Of a DNA stretch of 64,000 nucleotides, positions 7,295 to 16,041 are shown piece after piece. Position 1 is the first letter of the stretch. Each line of letters opens with the position of its first letter. The notes under the pieces were generated by a model that was given only the letters and a program-made list of their open reading frames with translations, had not been told where the DNA came from and ran no database searches. Made by a program: the position numbers and the translations under genes. The stretch is from Pyrinomonadaceae bacterium (GTDB lineage Bacteria; Acidobacteriota; Blastocatellia; Pyrinomonadales; Pyrinomonadaceae), in NCBI GenBank assembly GCA_021463165.1, contig JAJTWY010000009.1:1-64000 (forward strand), given 5' to 3'.

Positions 7295-8902
7295 ATGAAG
7301 AAAACCATTTTTGTGTTCGTTTTGGGGCTGTCGCTTTTGCTGCCCTCGTTCACGTTCGCTCAGGACGTAAAATTGACCGCCGCGGAGCGTAAGCTGGCCG
7401 ATGAGATAACGGCCGGCCAACTGGCAAATTACCTGTATTTCATTGCGTCGGATGCGATGGGCGGTCGTGATACGCCTTCGTATGGCCTTGATGTCACGGC
7501 TGAGTTCCTAAAGATGAACCTTCAGCGATGGGGATTCAAGGGCGCCGGAGACAACGGCTCGTATTTTCAAAAGATCGCATTGGTTCGTGAATCGGTCGAC
7601 AACGACAACACCAAGCTCGAGATCGGTGGCAAACAGTACGCAGTCGGCAACGACTTTCTCAGGATGTCCGGCTCCGGGACCGGCAGCGGCTCCCTTGTTT
7701 TCGGGAAGAACGGCTGGCTCGTCAAGTCCAAAGGGATCGACAGCTTTGCCGGAGTTGATGTCAAAGGCAAGATCGTGGTCTTGACACCTGGAACAGGTCG
7801 CGGTCTGAATGCCCCGCCACAGGGCGTGACCCAGGATGACCTAAAGGGCGAAAAAGGCGTCGACTGGGCCGATCCGATCACACACGCCGAAAAGGCCGGA
7901 GCAGCCGGAGTGATAATGACGGCGGCCCCGAACACGAACTGGAACCAGATAAGGAACTTTGTGGGCAGGGGCGGATTCGCTCCCGAGAAGCTGCGGCCAG
8001 CAGCATCGACGCTGCCCGTGCTTTATGTTTCCCCTGCCGTCGCTGACGCGATATTCGCCGGCGAAACGGGCGACCGGGCGGCCACAGCGGCATTCGGCAT
8101 GACTAAATCCGCTACGTTCACGATAGCCGCCAAGAAGGAAACGGCGTGGACCCAGAATGTAGTCGCCCTATGGGAAGGTTCGGACCCCGTCCTTAAAAAC
8201 GAAATGGTCGCTCTCGGCGCCCATTACGACCATGTCGGAACGAATCCAAATGCTCCGGGCGAAGATAAGATCTGGAATGGGGCAGATGATGACGGCTCAG
8301 GTACCGTTGCGGTGCTTGCGATTGCTGAGGCTCTGGCAAAAGCAAAGACACGGCCAAAGCGTTCCGTGCTGTTCGTATGGCACGCGGGTGAGGAAAAAGG
8401 CCTGGTCGGCGCCGAGTACTTCAACAAATACCCGACGGTCGATATCAAGAATGTAACGGCGCAGCTCAACATTGACATGATCGGCCGCAGCAAAAAGCCG
8501 GGTGACACGAACCCCAGAAATAAGGAACTGACCGGTGAGAACGGAGTTTACGTGATCGGGTCCGAAATGATGAGCTCGACGCTTGGAGCGATAACCAAGG
8601 GAACGAACGATGCGTTCTTAAAAATCGACTACGACTATCGCTACGACGATCCGAAGGACCCGAACCGGTTCTTCTTCCGCTCAGACCATTTCCACTATGC
8701 AAAGAACGGTATTCCCATCGTATTTTGGTTTACCGGCGTACACGAGGACTATCACGGTGCCGGTGACCATCCAGACAAGATCGATTACCAGAAGATGGAA
8801 AAGATCGCCCGGACGATATTCCTGACAATGTGGAAACTGACCGACCTTAAGGAACGGCCGAAAGTTGACAAGCAGCTTCCACCCGAACTAACAACGCGAT
8901 AG
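7295..8902 (+). CDS. Secreted M28 family zinc peptidase with PA-domain insertion
   Basis: A 535-residue metallopeptidase, probably an aminopeptidase. Residues 1-22 form a signal peptide (ending TFAQ). Residues from about 130 to 270 look like a protease-associated (PA) insertion (GKIVVLTPG, AEKAGAAGVIMTAAP). The catalytic domain follows with GAHYDHVG (His310), NGADDDGSG (bridging Asp), HAGEEKG (base Glu366 and ligand Glu367), LNIDMIGR (Asp394) and a late HFHYAKNGIP...HGAGD region for the last His. A GGAG sequence precedes the ATG. It is a single-gene unit closed by the hairpin just downstream. Confidence 0.92.
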   Translation: MKKTIFVFVLGLSLLLPSFTFAQDVKLTAAERKLADEITAGQLANYLYFIASDAMGGRDTPSYGLDVTAEFLKMNLQRWGFKGAGDNGSYFQKIALVRESVDNDNTKLEIGGKQYAVGNDFLRMSGSGTGSGSLVFGKNGWLVKSKGIDSFAGVDVKGKIVVLTPGTGRGLNAPPQGVTQDDLKGEKGVDWADPITHAEKAGAAGVIMTAAPNTNWNQIRNFVGRGGFAPEKLRPAASTLPVLYVSPAVADAIFAGETGDRAATAAFGMTKSATFTIAAKKETAWTQNVVALWEGSDPVLKNEMVALGAHYDHVGTNPNAPGEDKIWNGADDDGSGTVAVLAIAEALAKAKTRPKRSVLFVWHAGEEKGLVGAEYFNKYPTVDIKNVTAQLNIDMIGRSKKPGDTNPRNKELTGENGVYVIGSEMMSSTLGAITKGTNDAFLKIDYDYRYDDPKDPNRFFFRSDHFHYAKNGIPIVFWFTGVHEDYHGAGDHPDKIDYQKMEKIARTIFLTMWKLTDLKERPKVDKQLPPELTTR

Positions 8903-8910
8903 ACACCCGT

Positions 8911-8945
8911 GAGGCCGCCAGATCCAGGCGGCCTCATCCTTTTAT
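8911..8945 (+). terminator. Rho-independent terminator after the M28 peptidase
   Basis: GAGGCCGCC (8911-8919) pairs perfectly with GGCGGCCTC (8927-8935) around a seven-base loop, followed by ATCCTTTT. It lies nine bases after the peptidase stop codon. Confidence 0.8.
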
Positions 8946-9001
8946 CGACCTGCCGATCGAGCCATCGCCCCTTTAAGAAACCGAAGGAATGTTGATGTTC
9001 C

Positions 9002-9838
9002 TTATTCCTGCGTTGGAGCTAGGAGAATTTTGTAGGCCGCGGATTTAGAGATGCCAAACTCCTTTGCGGCCTTTTTTAATGCCGCTTTTCGATCAATGCC
9101 TTGGCTCTCGAGCTGCTCGATCCGGCTTTGGATCGTCCGGGTCGGGGAAGCTGTCACAGCACTTGAATTCGGGCGGTCGATGACAAGGACGATCTCGCCC
9201 TTTACTTTTGAATTCGCATATCGCGCAGCCAATTCACTGAGACATCCGCGGACAAACTCCTCGTGCAACTTGGTCATCTCACGAGCGACAACGACCCGAC
9301 GATCGCCGAGGATATCGAAACAGTCGGCAAGCGATCTGCCGAGCCGGTGAGGCGTTTCATAAAGAACAAGCGTGGCAGGGATGGTGCAAATTTCCTCCAG
9401 GCGTTTTCGTCTCTCACCTTTTTTTGATGGCAGAAAGCCGCCAAAAAAAATGGAATCCGTCGGCAAGCCGGAGGCTATTGCGGCGCTGACGAATGCCGCG
9501 GCTCCGGGAATAGGAACAACGGCTGCGCCGATCTCGGCCGCACGCTGAACGATCCTGAATCCCGGATCGCAGATCCCGGGCGTTCCGGCGTCGGATACGA
9601 GGGCGATGTTCTCGCCGGCGATCAGACGATCGACAAACTCCTCGGCACGTTCCTGTTCGTTATGTTCGTGATAGCTGACAGTTTTGTTCGAGATGCGGAA
9701 GTGGTTAAGCAGATTTCTGGTATGACGAGTGTCTTCACAGGCGATCAGGTCGACGGTTCGCAGAGCTTCGAGTGCCCGCAGGGTTATGTCCTGCAAGTTT
9801 CCGATCGGTGTAGCGACAAGATAGAGTGTTCCGGGCAT
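9002..9838 (-). CDS. rsmI: 16S rRNA (cytidine1402-2'-O)-methyltransferase
   Basis: A 278-residue SAM-dependent methyltransferase that modifies C1402 in the decoding centre of 16S rRNA. The N-terminus GTLYLVATPIGNLQDITLRA and ACEDTRHTRNLL are the family signature. SDAGTPGICDPG and PIPGAAAFVSAAIASGLPTD complete the tetrapyrrole-methylase-like fold. The C-terminal residues after about 230 form the small helix-turn-helix-like extension (AALKKAAKEFGISKSAAYKIL). The ATG at 9838 matches the family; a longer reading starts at 9886. A weak hairpin, AAGGAA/TTCCTT, overlaps the stop codon region. Confidence 0.93.
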   Translation of the reverse strand: MPGTLYLVATPIGNLQDITLRALEALRTVDLIACEDTRHTRNLLNHFRISNKTVSYHEHNEQERAEEFVDRLIAGENIALVSDAGTPGICDPGFRIVQRAAEIGAAVVPIPGAAAFVSAAIASGLPTDSIFFGGFLPSKKGERRKRLEEICTIPATLVLYETPHRLGRSLADCFDILGDRRVVVAREMTKLHEEFVRGCLSELAARYANSKVKGEIVLVIDRPNSSAVTASPTRTIQSRIEQLESQGIDRKAALKKAAKEFGISKSAAYKILLAPTQE

Positions 9839-9964
9839 ACCTAAGAGTTCGACCTTTATTTTGGCTAATTCTAACCGAACAGCCATCCAAACTTGGAACC
9901 CGGAATCGAAAAGCCCGCATCCATGCGAACGCGGGCACGAGATCGTGAATTTTACAGCGTTGGG

Positions 9965-10570
9965 TTAGAAGGGCCACCAGCTTGGCAAACCCTGGCGGCT
10001 ATTTCGCGTGTTACCCCAAACGCCGGTGTTGCGGCCGTTGTTGTACGGACTGTATCCACGGCTGATCACTTGCAGATCGTTGCGGATCGAGTTCCAGAGA
10101 TTGCGCGTCTGATATCCGATTTGAACACGGCCTATCGAACGTTCGATCTGACTGGCAAGGTCGAAGACCCGTCGCATCTGGTTGTCATTGCGGCCGTAGC
10201 CGCGATTGTTGTTGTAGTAGTTGTTATCGAGATCGTTCACGGCATCCTTGAAACGATCGGCGATCTCGTTGATCTGATCTTCGCGACGCGTACCGTTCAT
10301 TCGGCCGCGGTCGAGATCGCGGTCGAGTTGACGGGTGAATTCGCGAGTTCGCGACTTCAGGCTCCGAACCGTATTGTTCACGTTGCCGTAATTGCCGTTG
10401 TTACGGCCATACGGGTCGTATTGTCCATTGCGTCCATAAGGATCGTACTGTCCATTACGGCCATACGGATCATATTGTCCGCCGCCCCACTGCGCCGATG
10501 CAACCGTCGGAATGCCTATCACCAGGAGTGAAAATGCCCCTAACGCTAACAAATTCTTGATACTTCTCAT
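9965..10570 (-). CDS. Secreted Asn/Tyr/Arg-rich protein with YDPYGRN repeats
   Basis: A 201-residue protein I do not recognise by name. Residues 1-26 form a signal peptide (LLALGAFSLLVIGIPTVASAQ). Three near-identical copies of QYDPYGRNG follow. A charged helical segment, roughly residues 70-170, has heptad-like spacing (TRQLDRDLDRG, INEIADRFKDAVNDLD, VFDLASQIERSI), and the tail is Asn/Gly-rich. Strong GGAGA before the ATG at 10570 fixes the start over a longer reading at 10615. It is preceded on the same strand, after 280 bases with no other gene, by the subtilase. The function is unknown, probably periplasmic or surface. Confidence 0.7.
   Translation of the reverse strand: MRSIKNLLALGAFSLLVIGIPTVASAQWGGGQYDPYGRNGQYDPYGRNGQYDPYGRNNGNYGNVNNTVRSLKSRTREFTRQLDRDLDRGRMNGTRREDQINEIADRFKDAVNDLDNNYYNNNRGYGRNDNQMRRVFDLASQIERSIGRVQIGYQTRNLWNSIRNDLQVISRGYSPYNNGRNTGVWGNTRNSRQGLPSWWPF
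10401..10481. repeat. Three tandem 27-bp repeats within the secreted protein gene
   Basis: Three in-frame units of 27 bases (10401-10427, 10428-10454, 10455-10481) each encode the nine-residue motif QYDPYGRNG or its variant. They differ by only a few, mostly silent, substitutions, which suggests recent copy-number change under protein-level constraint. Confidence 0.8.
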
Positions 10571-10850
10571 TGCTTTTCTCCCTTTATCTATAAATCTAGG
10601 CAATGGTTGCGACATTGCTCGAGATGAGTAAGGGCAAAGGGTGTGCCAAAGGCTCGAAGTACGGTATTAACGGGGTTTGAGCAGAATTGCAGGCAGGCCC
10701 CGAACATCGAGGCTAACGATGTGGGTTACGGATGTTCCATATCGTCAGGTTCGGGATACGCTATTCGGCCGCGATGACGTGCAGGAAAGTAAGAAAGCCC
10801 CAAAGTATTGGTCTGCCCGACTTTGCGGCATCTGCGGCCTGGAATGGTGC

Positions 10851-12287
10851 TCAGTGAGAGTGCCCTTTCACGACATTCCCGAGGGCATTGGCAGCGCACA
10901 CGCGGCCGCCGGTCTGCACCTTGCCCTTGAGCGAATCGAGTTCATCTGCCGAACCCAAAAGCCTCTTTCGAAGATCAGCCATTGAGATAGACGGGTCGCT
11001 CGCGACTATCAACGCCGCAACGCCCGACACATACGGCGTCGCCATCGAGGTTCCCGAGGCTTCGCGGTAATTGTCGCCGAGCCAGGTAGAGACGATCTCT
11101 TTGCCGGGGGCCGCAATGTGGACGGTCTTTTGACCAAAGTTCGAGAAGCTTGCGAGTTCGTCATTTCGATCCAGTGCCGCGACGCTTATCACGTTCGGCA
11201 GGTCGTAATTCGACGGATAATGCGGACGGCTGTCGTTGTTCGAGCCGTCGTTACCGGCAGCGGCGACGAACAAGATCCCCGCATCACCGGCGGCTTTGAT
11301 CACGTCTTCGAGGGCCTGCGAACGAGCCGTCGATCCCCAGCTGGCCGAGATGACGCGAAGATTCACACCGTCTTTCTTACGCTGGATAGCGTAGTTGATC
11401 GCTTCGATCGCATCATTGGTAGAACCGGAGCCGCCGCGGCCGAGGAACTTGAGGGCCATTATCTGGACCTTTTGGTTTATCCCCGAAACACCTATCGCAT
11501 TATCGCCCTCTGCCCCGATAATACCGGCGCAGTGCGTTCCGTGGCCGTTATCGTCCATCGGATCGCCGATCTTGGCAGTTCCGTCAAAACCGTTGACGTC
11601 ATCGAAGGTGCCAAGTTCGTCGTCCGTGTAGGCAGGCATACTCGACGGCCGGGTCCACATATTCGAGATCAGATCGGAATGCTTGTAGTCGACGCCCGTA
11701 TCAAGCACTGCCACAACTACCTCTGGGCTGCCTTTTGTGTTTGCCCAGGCATTCAGGGCGTCGAGATCGGCCCGCTTCTTGCCGCCGTCCTGGCCAGTGT
11801 TGTTGAGAGCCCATTGGTCGCCGAATAGAGGATCGTTCGGAGCGTCGGCTGCGACAGGCCGCTGATAGAGATCCTTAAAGGTAGCTTTCTCGAGCGGATC
11901 GCCGATCTTGATCTGAAAATTGGGCTCGGCATACTCGACAATGTGCTTCATTCCCGAGTAGAGCTTCGCAACCGACTCGGGGTCGGCATTGTCCAGGTCA
12001 TCGATCACCGTCAAACCATTCACCGATTCGATCTCGTCGGAAATTTGGTCATTTAAAGTGGAAGTCAGGGCCTTGATCATCTCCAGCGAGGTGCCGCGTT
12101 TGAATCGAACAAGAACCTCAGGCGAACCATGATCCGAGCGAACGTCGGGCTTCCTGACCGCAACAATCTTCGTCGGCCGATCCTGTGAAAGCGAGGTTTT
12201 CCAGCGTTCGATCTGGCCCAGAACACCTGCAATGGTGATCAATACTACCGCTAACCCAACATGTATCCAGATATTATTGCGATTCAT
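10851..12287 (-). CDS. Subtilisin-like serine peptidase (S8), exported or membrane-anchored
   Basis: A 478-residue subtilase. The catalytic triad is Asp196 (VLDTGVD), His249 (NGHGTHCAG) and Ser414 (GTSMATPYVSG), with oxyanion Asn346 (AAAGND). Residues 10-25 form one hydrophobic segment that may be an uncleaved anchor or signal. Residues 55-125 resemble a fervidolysin/I9-like propeptide (VLVRFKRGTSLEMIKAL...EYAEPNFQI). A GGSGSTNDAIEAINYAI block is typical of the family. AGGAG seven bases before the ATG is a good ribosome site. It lies 16 bases after a 92-residue gene, so the two are probably one operon. Confidence 0.92.
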   Translation of the reverse strand: MNRNNIWIHVGLAVVLITIAGVLGQIERWKTSLSQDRPTKIVAVRKPDVRSDHGSPEVLVRFKRGTSLEMIKALTSTLNDQISDEIESVNGLTVIDDLDNADPESVAKLYSGMKHIVEYAEPNFQIKIGDPLEKATFKDLYQRPVAADAPNDPLFGDQWALNNTGQDGGKKRADLDALNAWANTKGSPEVVVAVLDTGVDYKHSDLISNMWTRPSSMPAYTDDELGTFDDVNGFDGTAKIGDPMDDNGHGTHCAGIIGAEGDNAIGVSGINQKVQIMALKFLGRGGSGSTNDAIEAINYAIQRKKDGVNLRVISASWGSTARSQALEDVIKAAGDAGILFVAAAGNDGSNNDSRPHYPSNYDLPNVISVAALDRNDELASFSNFGQKTVHIAAPGKEIVSTWLGDNYREASGTSMATPYVSGVAALIVASDPSISMADLRKRLLGSADELDSLKGKVQTGGRVCAANALGNVVKGHSH

Positions 12288-12303
12288 GGTACTGCTCCTG
12301 ACT

Positions 12304-12582
12304 CTAAACTACGACGTGATTCGCCCCATTAAAGTTGTGCAGACGCAGTTGATATTTGTCCGCACGATATTCGTATGTTTTGCCACCCGATTCAAGCTCG
12401 ATGATCCACCCGTATGCGATCATCTGCGCCGCCATTTCACCATCGACCGCGGCACCGAGCGACATGTCCCTAAATTCCTTATCTGAAACCGACTTTTCCG
12501 AGATCGACCCGACATCAACATTTAAACGACTCGCAAGGTCGTTTCTTGCATTTTCGACGGCAGATTCGCGTGTCATTCTCAT
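12304..12582 (-). CDS. Small protein upstream of the subtilase, function unknown
   Basis: A 92-residue protein with no signal peptide and no membrane segment. Its core, DMSLGAAVDGEMAAQMIAYG followed by GGKTYEYRADKYQLRL, resembles a widespread small domain recalled from memory as D-x-SLG-x(5)-G-x-x-x-x-Q-hydrophobic-x-x-G-x-x-I-x-L-x(4)-Y-x-Y. The first 35 residues look helical (RESAVENARNDLASRLNV). It ends 16 bases before the subtilase start, so it could be an inhibitor, a folding partner or a substrate, but nothing in the sequence proves this. Either of two nearby ATG codons (12582 or 12576) may be the start. Confidence 0.6.
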   Translation of the reverse strand: MRMTRESAVENARNDLASRLNVDVGSISEKSVSDKEFRDMSLGAAVDGEMAAQMIAYGWIIELESGGKTYEYRADKYQLRLHNFNGANHVVV

Positions 12583-12955
12583 ATTTTCAGCCAGATTTAT
12601 CTTGCTCTCTTCTACGACGACAAGTCAATAAAAGTTCAGGGTCGCAGAGCAGTTTGAAGGATCCGCGATCACTTTTGCCAAACATATTGCGGAGGAGATC
12701 AAGCTCGAAAACCGGCTGGACCGGATACTTGGCCGAGACGCAACCATTTAGATCGAAGCAGCCTGCCTTCTTTGTCCGCTTGTCCACAGTCTGTCCGCGG
12801 CCCGTCCGCGATGGGTCGCGGACAAATAAGTTTATCTATATCAATGGGTTACCGCCATTCTGGTCCATTTTGCCGACAAGATTTGAAAAAGTTTTTTGCT
12901 GCTGATTTTTCAAAGATCGAAAGCGTTGCAAGGATAGCACGCTGATGCATCTATG
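12583..12955. other. Gene-free interval with a perfect inverted repeat
   Basis: About 370 bases lie between the subtilase operon and the DUF2085 gene, with no convincing gene. The stretch 12780-12823 contains repeated GTCCGC words and a perfect hairpin, GTCCGCGA (12804-12811) with TCGCGGAC (12816-12823) around TGGG. No T run follows on either strand, so it is not an ordinary terminator. It may be a regulator site or part of the subtilase promoter region. Confidence 0.4.
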
Positions 12956-13492
12956 TCAAGCAGAAACTTCCCGACGCCAAGTCAGATTTCGTGTGATCTC
13001 GATCGTCGCTGGCACAATATAGGTTGCGCAAGAGATCCCGAGGATCAGGCCCGTCGCGACACGTGTGAACTGGGTGTTTTCCCATATGCCATATACGGTC
13101 AATGACCAGTCCACAGCGATCGGCACCATCGAAAGAAAAAGCCATAGCCTCGCAAGTGGTTCAATCTCCTCGATGTTCCTCCAGAGCGGATAGACCGCGA
13201 AGCCGAGAAAGAGGCCGAAATAGACGCCGGAACACCGCGAACAGACCCCGAACTGTTCCCCGGCGATATGAAATGACCGCTCGGGTATCTGATGACAGAT
13301 GTAATGGTAGAAGCTATAAAGCGGTGAAGAGATCGAGAAAAGCCCAGCGGCTTTTGCTACCGGCGCAACTACGATAGCAGCCGCCCAGAGCAAAACAACG
13401 GCAAGCCCGATGCCCCATACCTTCCAGGCCTGGCGGCGCATTCGCGGAGCAAGGTCAACGGGAATGTAAGTTTGAGCGTCAACCGTCGCCAT
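12956..13492 (-). CDS. DUF2085 family membrane protein
   Basis: A 178-residue polytopic membrane protein. Hydrophobic segments lie near residues 28-50, 90-103, 113-127 and 143-162. The DUF2085 motif is present as CHQIPERSFHIAGEQFGVCSRCSGVYFG (about residues 65-92, with conserved His and three Cys). The function of the family is not established; the Cys/His motif suggests metal or redox binding. The gene begins 21 bases after the PEP synthase stop codon on the same strand and may be read with it. No clear ribosome site precedes the ATG. Confidence 0.8.
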   Translation of the reverse strand: MATVDAQTYIPVDLAPRMRRQAWKVWGIGLAVVLLWAAAIVVAPVAKAAGLFSISSPLYSFYHYICHQIPERSFHIAGEQFGVCSRCSGVYFGLFLGFAVYPLWRNIEEIEPLARLWLFLSMVPIAVDWSLTVYGIWENTQFTRVATGLILGISCATYIVPATIEITRNLTWRREVSA

Positions 13493-13513
13493 ATCGTGTT
13501 GAGTTTGGGCCCA

Positions 13514-15949
13514 CTATTTCGCCGCCCGCATTTTCGGCTGACCGCCGCCGAGCGACTTTTCGGTTTCGAGGATGTGGGCGGTCGTTTGCAGAACTGTGTC
13601 GGGGTTTAGCGAGATCGAGTTTATACCACGCTCGACGAGAAAGTCTGCAAATTCGGGATAATCCGAGGGTGCCTGGCCACAGATGCCGATCTTTTTGCCG
13701 GCGCGTTTTGCCGCGTCGATAGCCATCGCGACCATCTTTTCGACGGCGCCGTTTCGCTCGTCAAAAAGGTGCGCGACCATCTCGCTGTCACGGTCGAGCC
13801 CGAGGGCAAGCTGCGTCAGGTCGTTCGAGCCGATCGAATAGCCGTCAAAAACTTTCAGAAACTCGTCAGCAAATACGACGTTCGCGGGCAGCTCACACAT
13901 GGCGTAGATCTCAAGGTCGTTCTCGCCCTGAACGAGTCCATGCTCGGCCATAAGAGCGATCACTTTCTCGCCTTCTTCGACAGTGCGCACGAACGGGATC
14001 ATCGGTTTGATATTGGTCAGCCCCATGTCTTCGCGTGCCCGTTGAAGAGCGACGCATTCAAGGCGAAAGCCAGCCTTGTAGCGGTCGTCGTAATATCGCG
14101 ACGCACCACGAAACCCGATCATGGGATTCTCTTCCTCCGGCTCGAACTCCTTTCCGCCGATCAGCATTGCGTATTCGTTCGACTTAAAATCCGACATTCG
14201 CACGATGACCGGTTTCGGATAAAACGCTGCGGCGATACGGCCAACGCCCTCAGATAAGCTGCGGACGAAAAACTCTTTCGGGTCTTCTTCGAGGATGCGT
14301 TTGGAGATCGTCTCGACATCGGCCTGCTTCTTCAGGTTTGGGTAGTTTACGAGAGCCATCGGGTGAATGCCGATGTGGTTGTTGATGATAAATTCGAGCC
14401 GCGCGAGGCCGACGCCGTCATTCGGCAACCGCGAAACGGCAAAGGCGTGATCGGGATCGCCGACGTTCATCATGATCTGCGTCTCGGGCCGCTCTTTTTG
14501 GGAGATCTTTTGCTTTTCAACTTTGAAATCGATCTTGCCGTAATAGACATTCCCGCGTTCGCCCTCGGCGCAGGATACGGTGATCGGCGAACCATTTCGG
14601 ATCTTTGTGGTGGCGTCCTCGGTTCCGACGATACATGGGATGCCGAGCTCGCGGCTGATGATGGCGCTGTGGCAGGTGCGGCCTCCGCGGTCTGTCACTA
14701 TGGCGGAGGCACGTTTCATGATCGGCTCCCAAGCGGGGTCGGTCATCGAGGTGACGAGTATCTCGCCCGGCTGAAAGGTATTGAGCTTTGCTGGATCGAG
14801 CATCACGTGAGCCGTTCCGTGACCGATCTTTTCGCCGACCGCCACACCGGAGGCGAGCGGTGCGCCGTGGGTCCCTGTCAATTTGTACTTCTCGATAAAA
14901 TTGGTTTCCTTGCGAGCGTGAACTGTTTCGGGCCGTGCCTGCAGGATGAACAGCTCACCGGTAATGCCGTCCTTGGCCCACTCGATGTCCATCGGCTGGC
15001 TTCGTCCCGCGAGTTTCGAATAATGATCCTCGATCGCGCAAGCCCATGTCGCAAGCTGCAAAACCTCGAACCCGGCGAGGCACATTCGATTTCGCTGGGT
15101 CTCGACGACGTTTCGAACCTGCGTGCCGGAACCGTCATCGGCGAAAACCATTTTGACTTCTTTAATGCCGAGTTTACGCGTTACGATCGGGCGAAAACCC
15201 AATTTGAGTGTAGGTTTGAAAACGATCCATTCGTCAGGTGTTGCCATACCCTGAACGACCGCTTCGCCAAGGCCCCAGGCTCCGTTGATGACCACCGCGT
15301 CGCGAAACCCGCTCTCGGTATCGAGCGTGAACATCACGCCCGAACACGCGATGTCGGAGCGCACCATCGGCTGGATCCCGATCGAAAGTGCAACATCGAA
15401 ATGATCAAAGCCTTTTGCGGTTCGGTATGAGATCGCACGGTCGGTCCAAAGCGATGCAAAACATTGCCGACACGCCTCGATTAGCTGCGTCTCGCCTTTT
15501 ACATTCAAGATCGTGTCCTGCTGTCCGGCAAAACTCGCGTCCGGCAAGTCTTCAGCGGTCGCTGACGACCGCACCGCGACCTCGAAGGACTTTTTCCCGA
15601 TCCGCTCGCCCAGACGTCGGTAGGCGTCAAAGATCGCCGACTCAACGTCACCCGGAAACGGCGTTTCCAGCATCAGGCGCCTGGCTTCGGCACCCACGCG
15701 GGCCAGTTCGTCGAGGTTGTCGATATCGAGATCCTTTAGAAGATGTTTAAGTTTCTTGCGAAGATCGTCGGTTTCGAGCAAAAGCTCATAAGCATGACTG
15801 GTCGTCGAGAATCCGTCAACGGCGCGAACGCCCTGCTGCGTCAACTCGCGAAAAAGTTCACCCAGCGAAGCACACTTGCCACCGACAAGCGCTACATCGC
15901 CGGCACTTACCTGGCTAAGATCGAGGACATATGGCCTTGTTTCGCTCAT
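13514..15949 (-). CDS. ppsA: Phosphoenolpyruvate synthase
   Basis: An 811-residue enzyme converting pyruvate and ATP to PEP, AMP and phosphate, the entry step of gluconeogenesis from pyruvate. The domains in order are an N-terminal ATP-grasp domain (VGGKCASLGEL, RSSATAEDLPDASFAGQQDT), a central phosphohistidine domain with TDRGGRTCHSAII around the catalytic His, and the C-terminal PEP-binding barrel with IYAMCELPANV, SIGSNDLTQLALGLDRDS and GICGQAPSDYP carrying the catalytic Cys. The ATG at 15949 matches the usual N-terminus; a TTG 24 bases earlier is an alternative. glpX lies upstream on the same strand, so two gluconeogenic enzymes are neighbours. Confidence 0.95.
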   Translation of the reverse strand: MSETRPYVLDLSQVSAGDVALVGGKCASLGELFRELTQQGVRAVDGFSTTSHAYELLLETDDLRKKLKHLLKDLDIDNLDELARVGAEARRLMLETPFPGDVESAIFDAYRRLGERIGKKSFEVAVRSSATAEDLPDASFAGQQDTILNVKGETQLIEACRQCFASLWTDRAISYRTAKGFDHFDVALSIGIQPMVRSDIACSGVMFTLDTESGFRDAVVINGAWGLGEAVVQGMATPDEWIVFKPTLKLGFRPIVTRKLGIKEVKMVFADDGSGTQVRNVVETQRNRMCLAGFEVLQLATWACAIEDHYSKLAGRSQPMDIEWAKDGITGELFILQARPETVHARKETNFIEKYKLTGTHGAPLASGVAVGEKIGHGTAHVMLDPAKLNTFQPGEILVTSMTDPAWEPIMKRASAIVTDRGGRTCHSAIISRELGIPCIVGTEDATTKIRNGSPITVSCAEGERGNVYYGKIDFKVEKQKISQKERPETQIMMNVGDPDHAFAVSRLPNDGVGLARLEFIINNHIGIHPMALVNYPNLKKQADVETISKRILEEDPKEFFVRSLSEGVGRIAAAFYPKPVIVRMSDFKSNEYAMLIGGKEFEPEEENPMIGFRGASRYYDDRYKAGFRLECVALQRAREDMGLTNIKPMIPFVRTVEEGEKVIALMAEHGLVQGENDLEIYAMCELPANVVFADEFLKVFDGYSIGSNDLTQLALGLDRDSEMVAHLFDERNGAVEKMVAMAIDAAKRAGKKIGICGQAPSDYPEFADFLVERGINSISLNPDTVLQTTAHILETEKSLGGGQPKMRAAK

Positions 15950-15954
15950 AAGAA

Positions 15955-16035
15955 ATTCAACGCAGAGCCGCAAGGAAACAAAGCTTCGCGGGACCGAGAT
16001 CTCCTCTTTGCACCTTGCGGCCTGATATTAGAAAC
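15955..16035. repeat. Degenerate intergenic inverted repeat (copy A)
   Basis: The spacer between ppsA and glpX holds arms CGCAGAGCCGCAAGG and CACCTTGCGG that are imperfectly complementary, around a central region. The same style of element, arms built from GCAGAGACGC-like words, occurs at 24163-24260 and 49221-49312. These look like decayed members of a short interspersed repeat family. Confidence 0.35.
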
Positions 16036-16041
16036 CACCGG

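Noticed and set aside
10401..10481. CRISPR-like repeats
   Set aside because: The 27-bp units are directly adjacent without spacers and lie in frame in a coding gene, so this is a protein repeat.
14363..15430. 355-residue open frame antisense to ppsA
   Set aside because: It is a shadow of the highly coding ppsA sequence; its product is rich in His/Arg/Asp without domain motifs.
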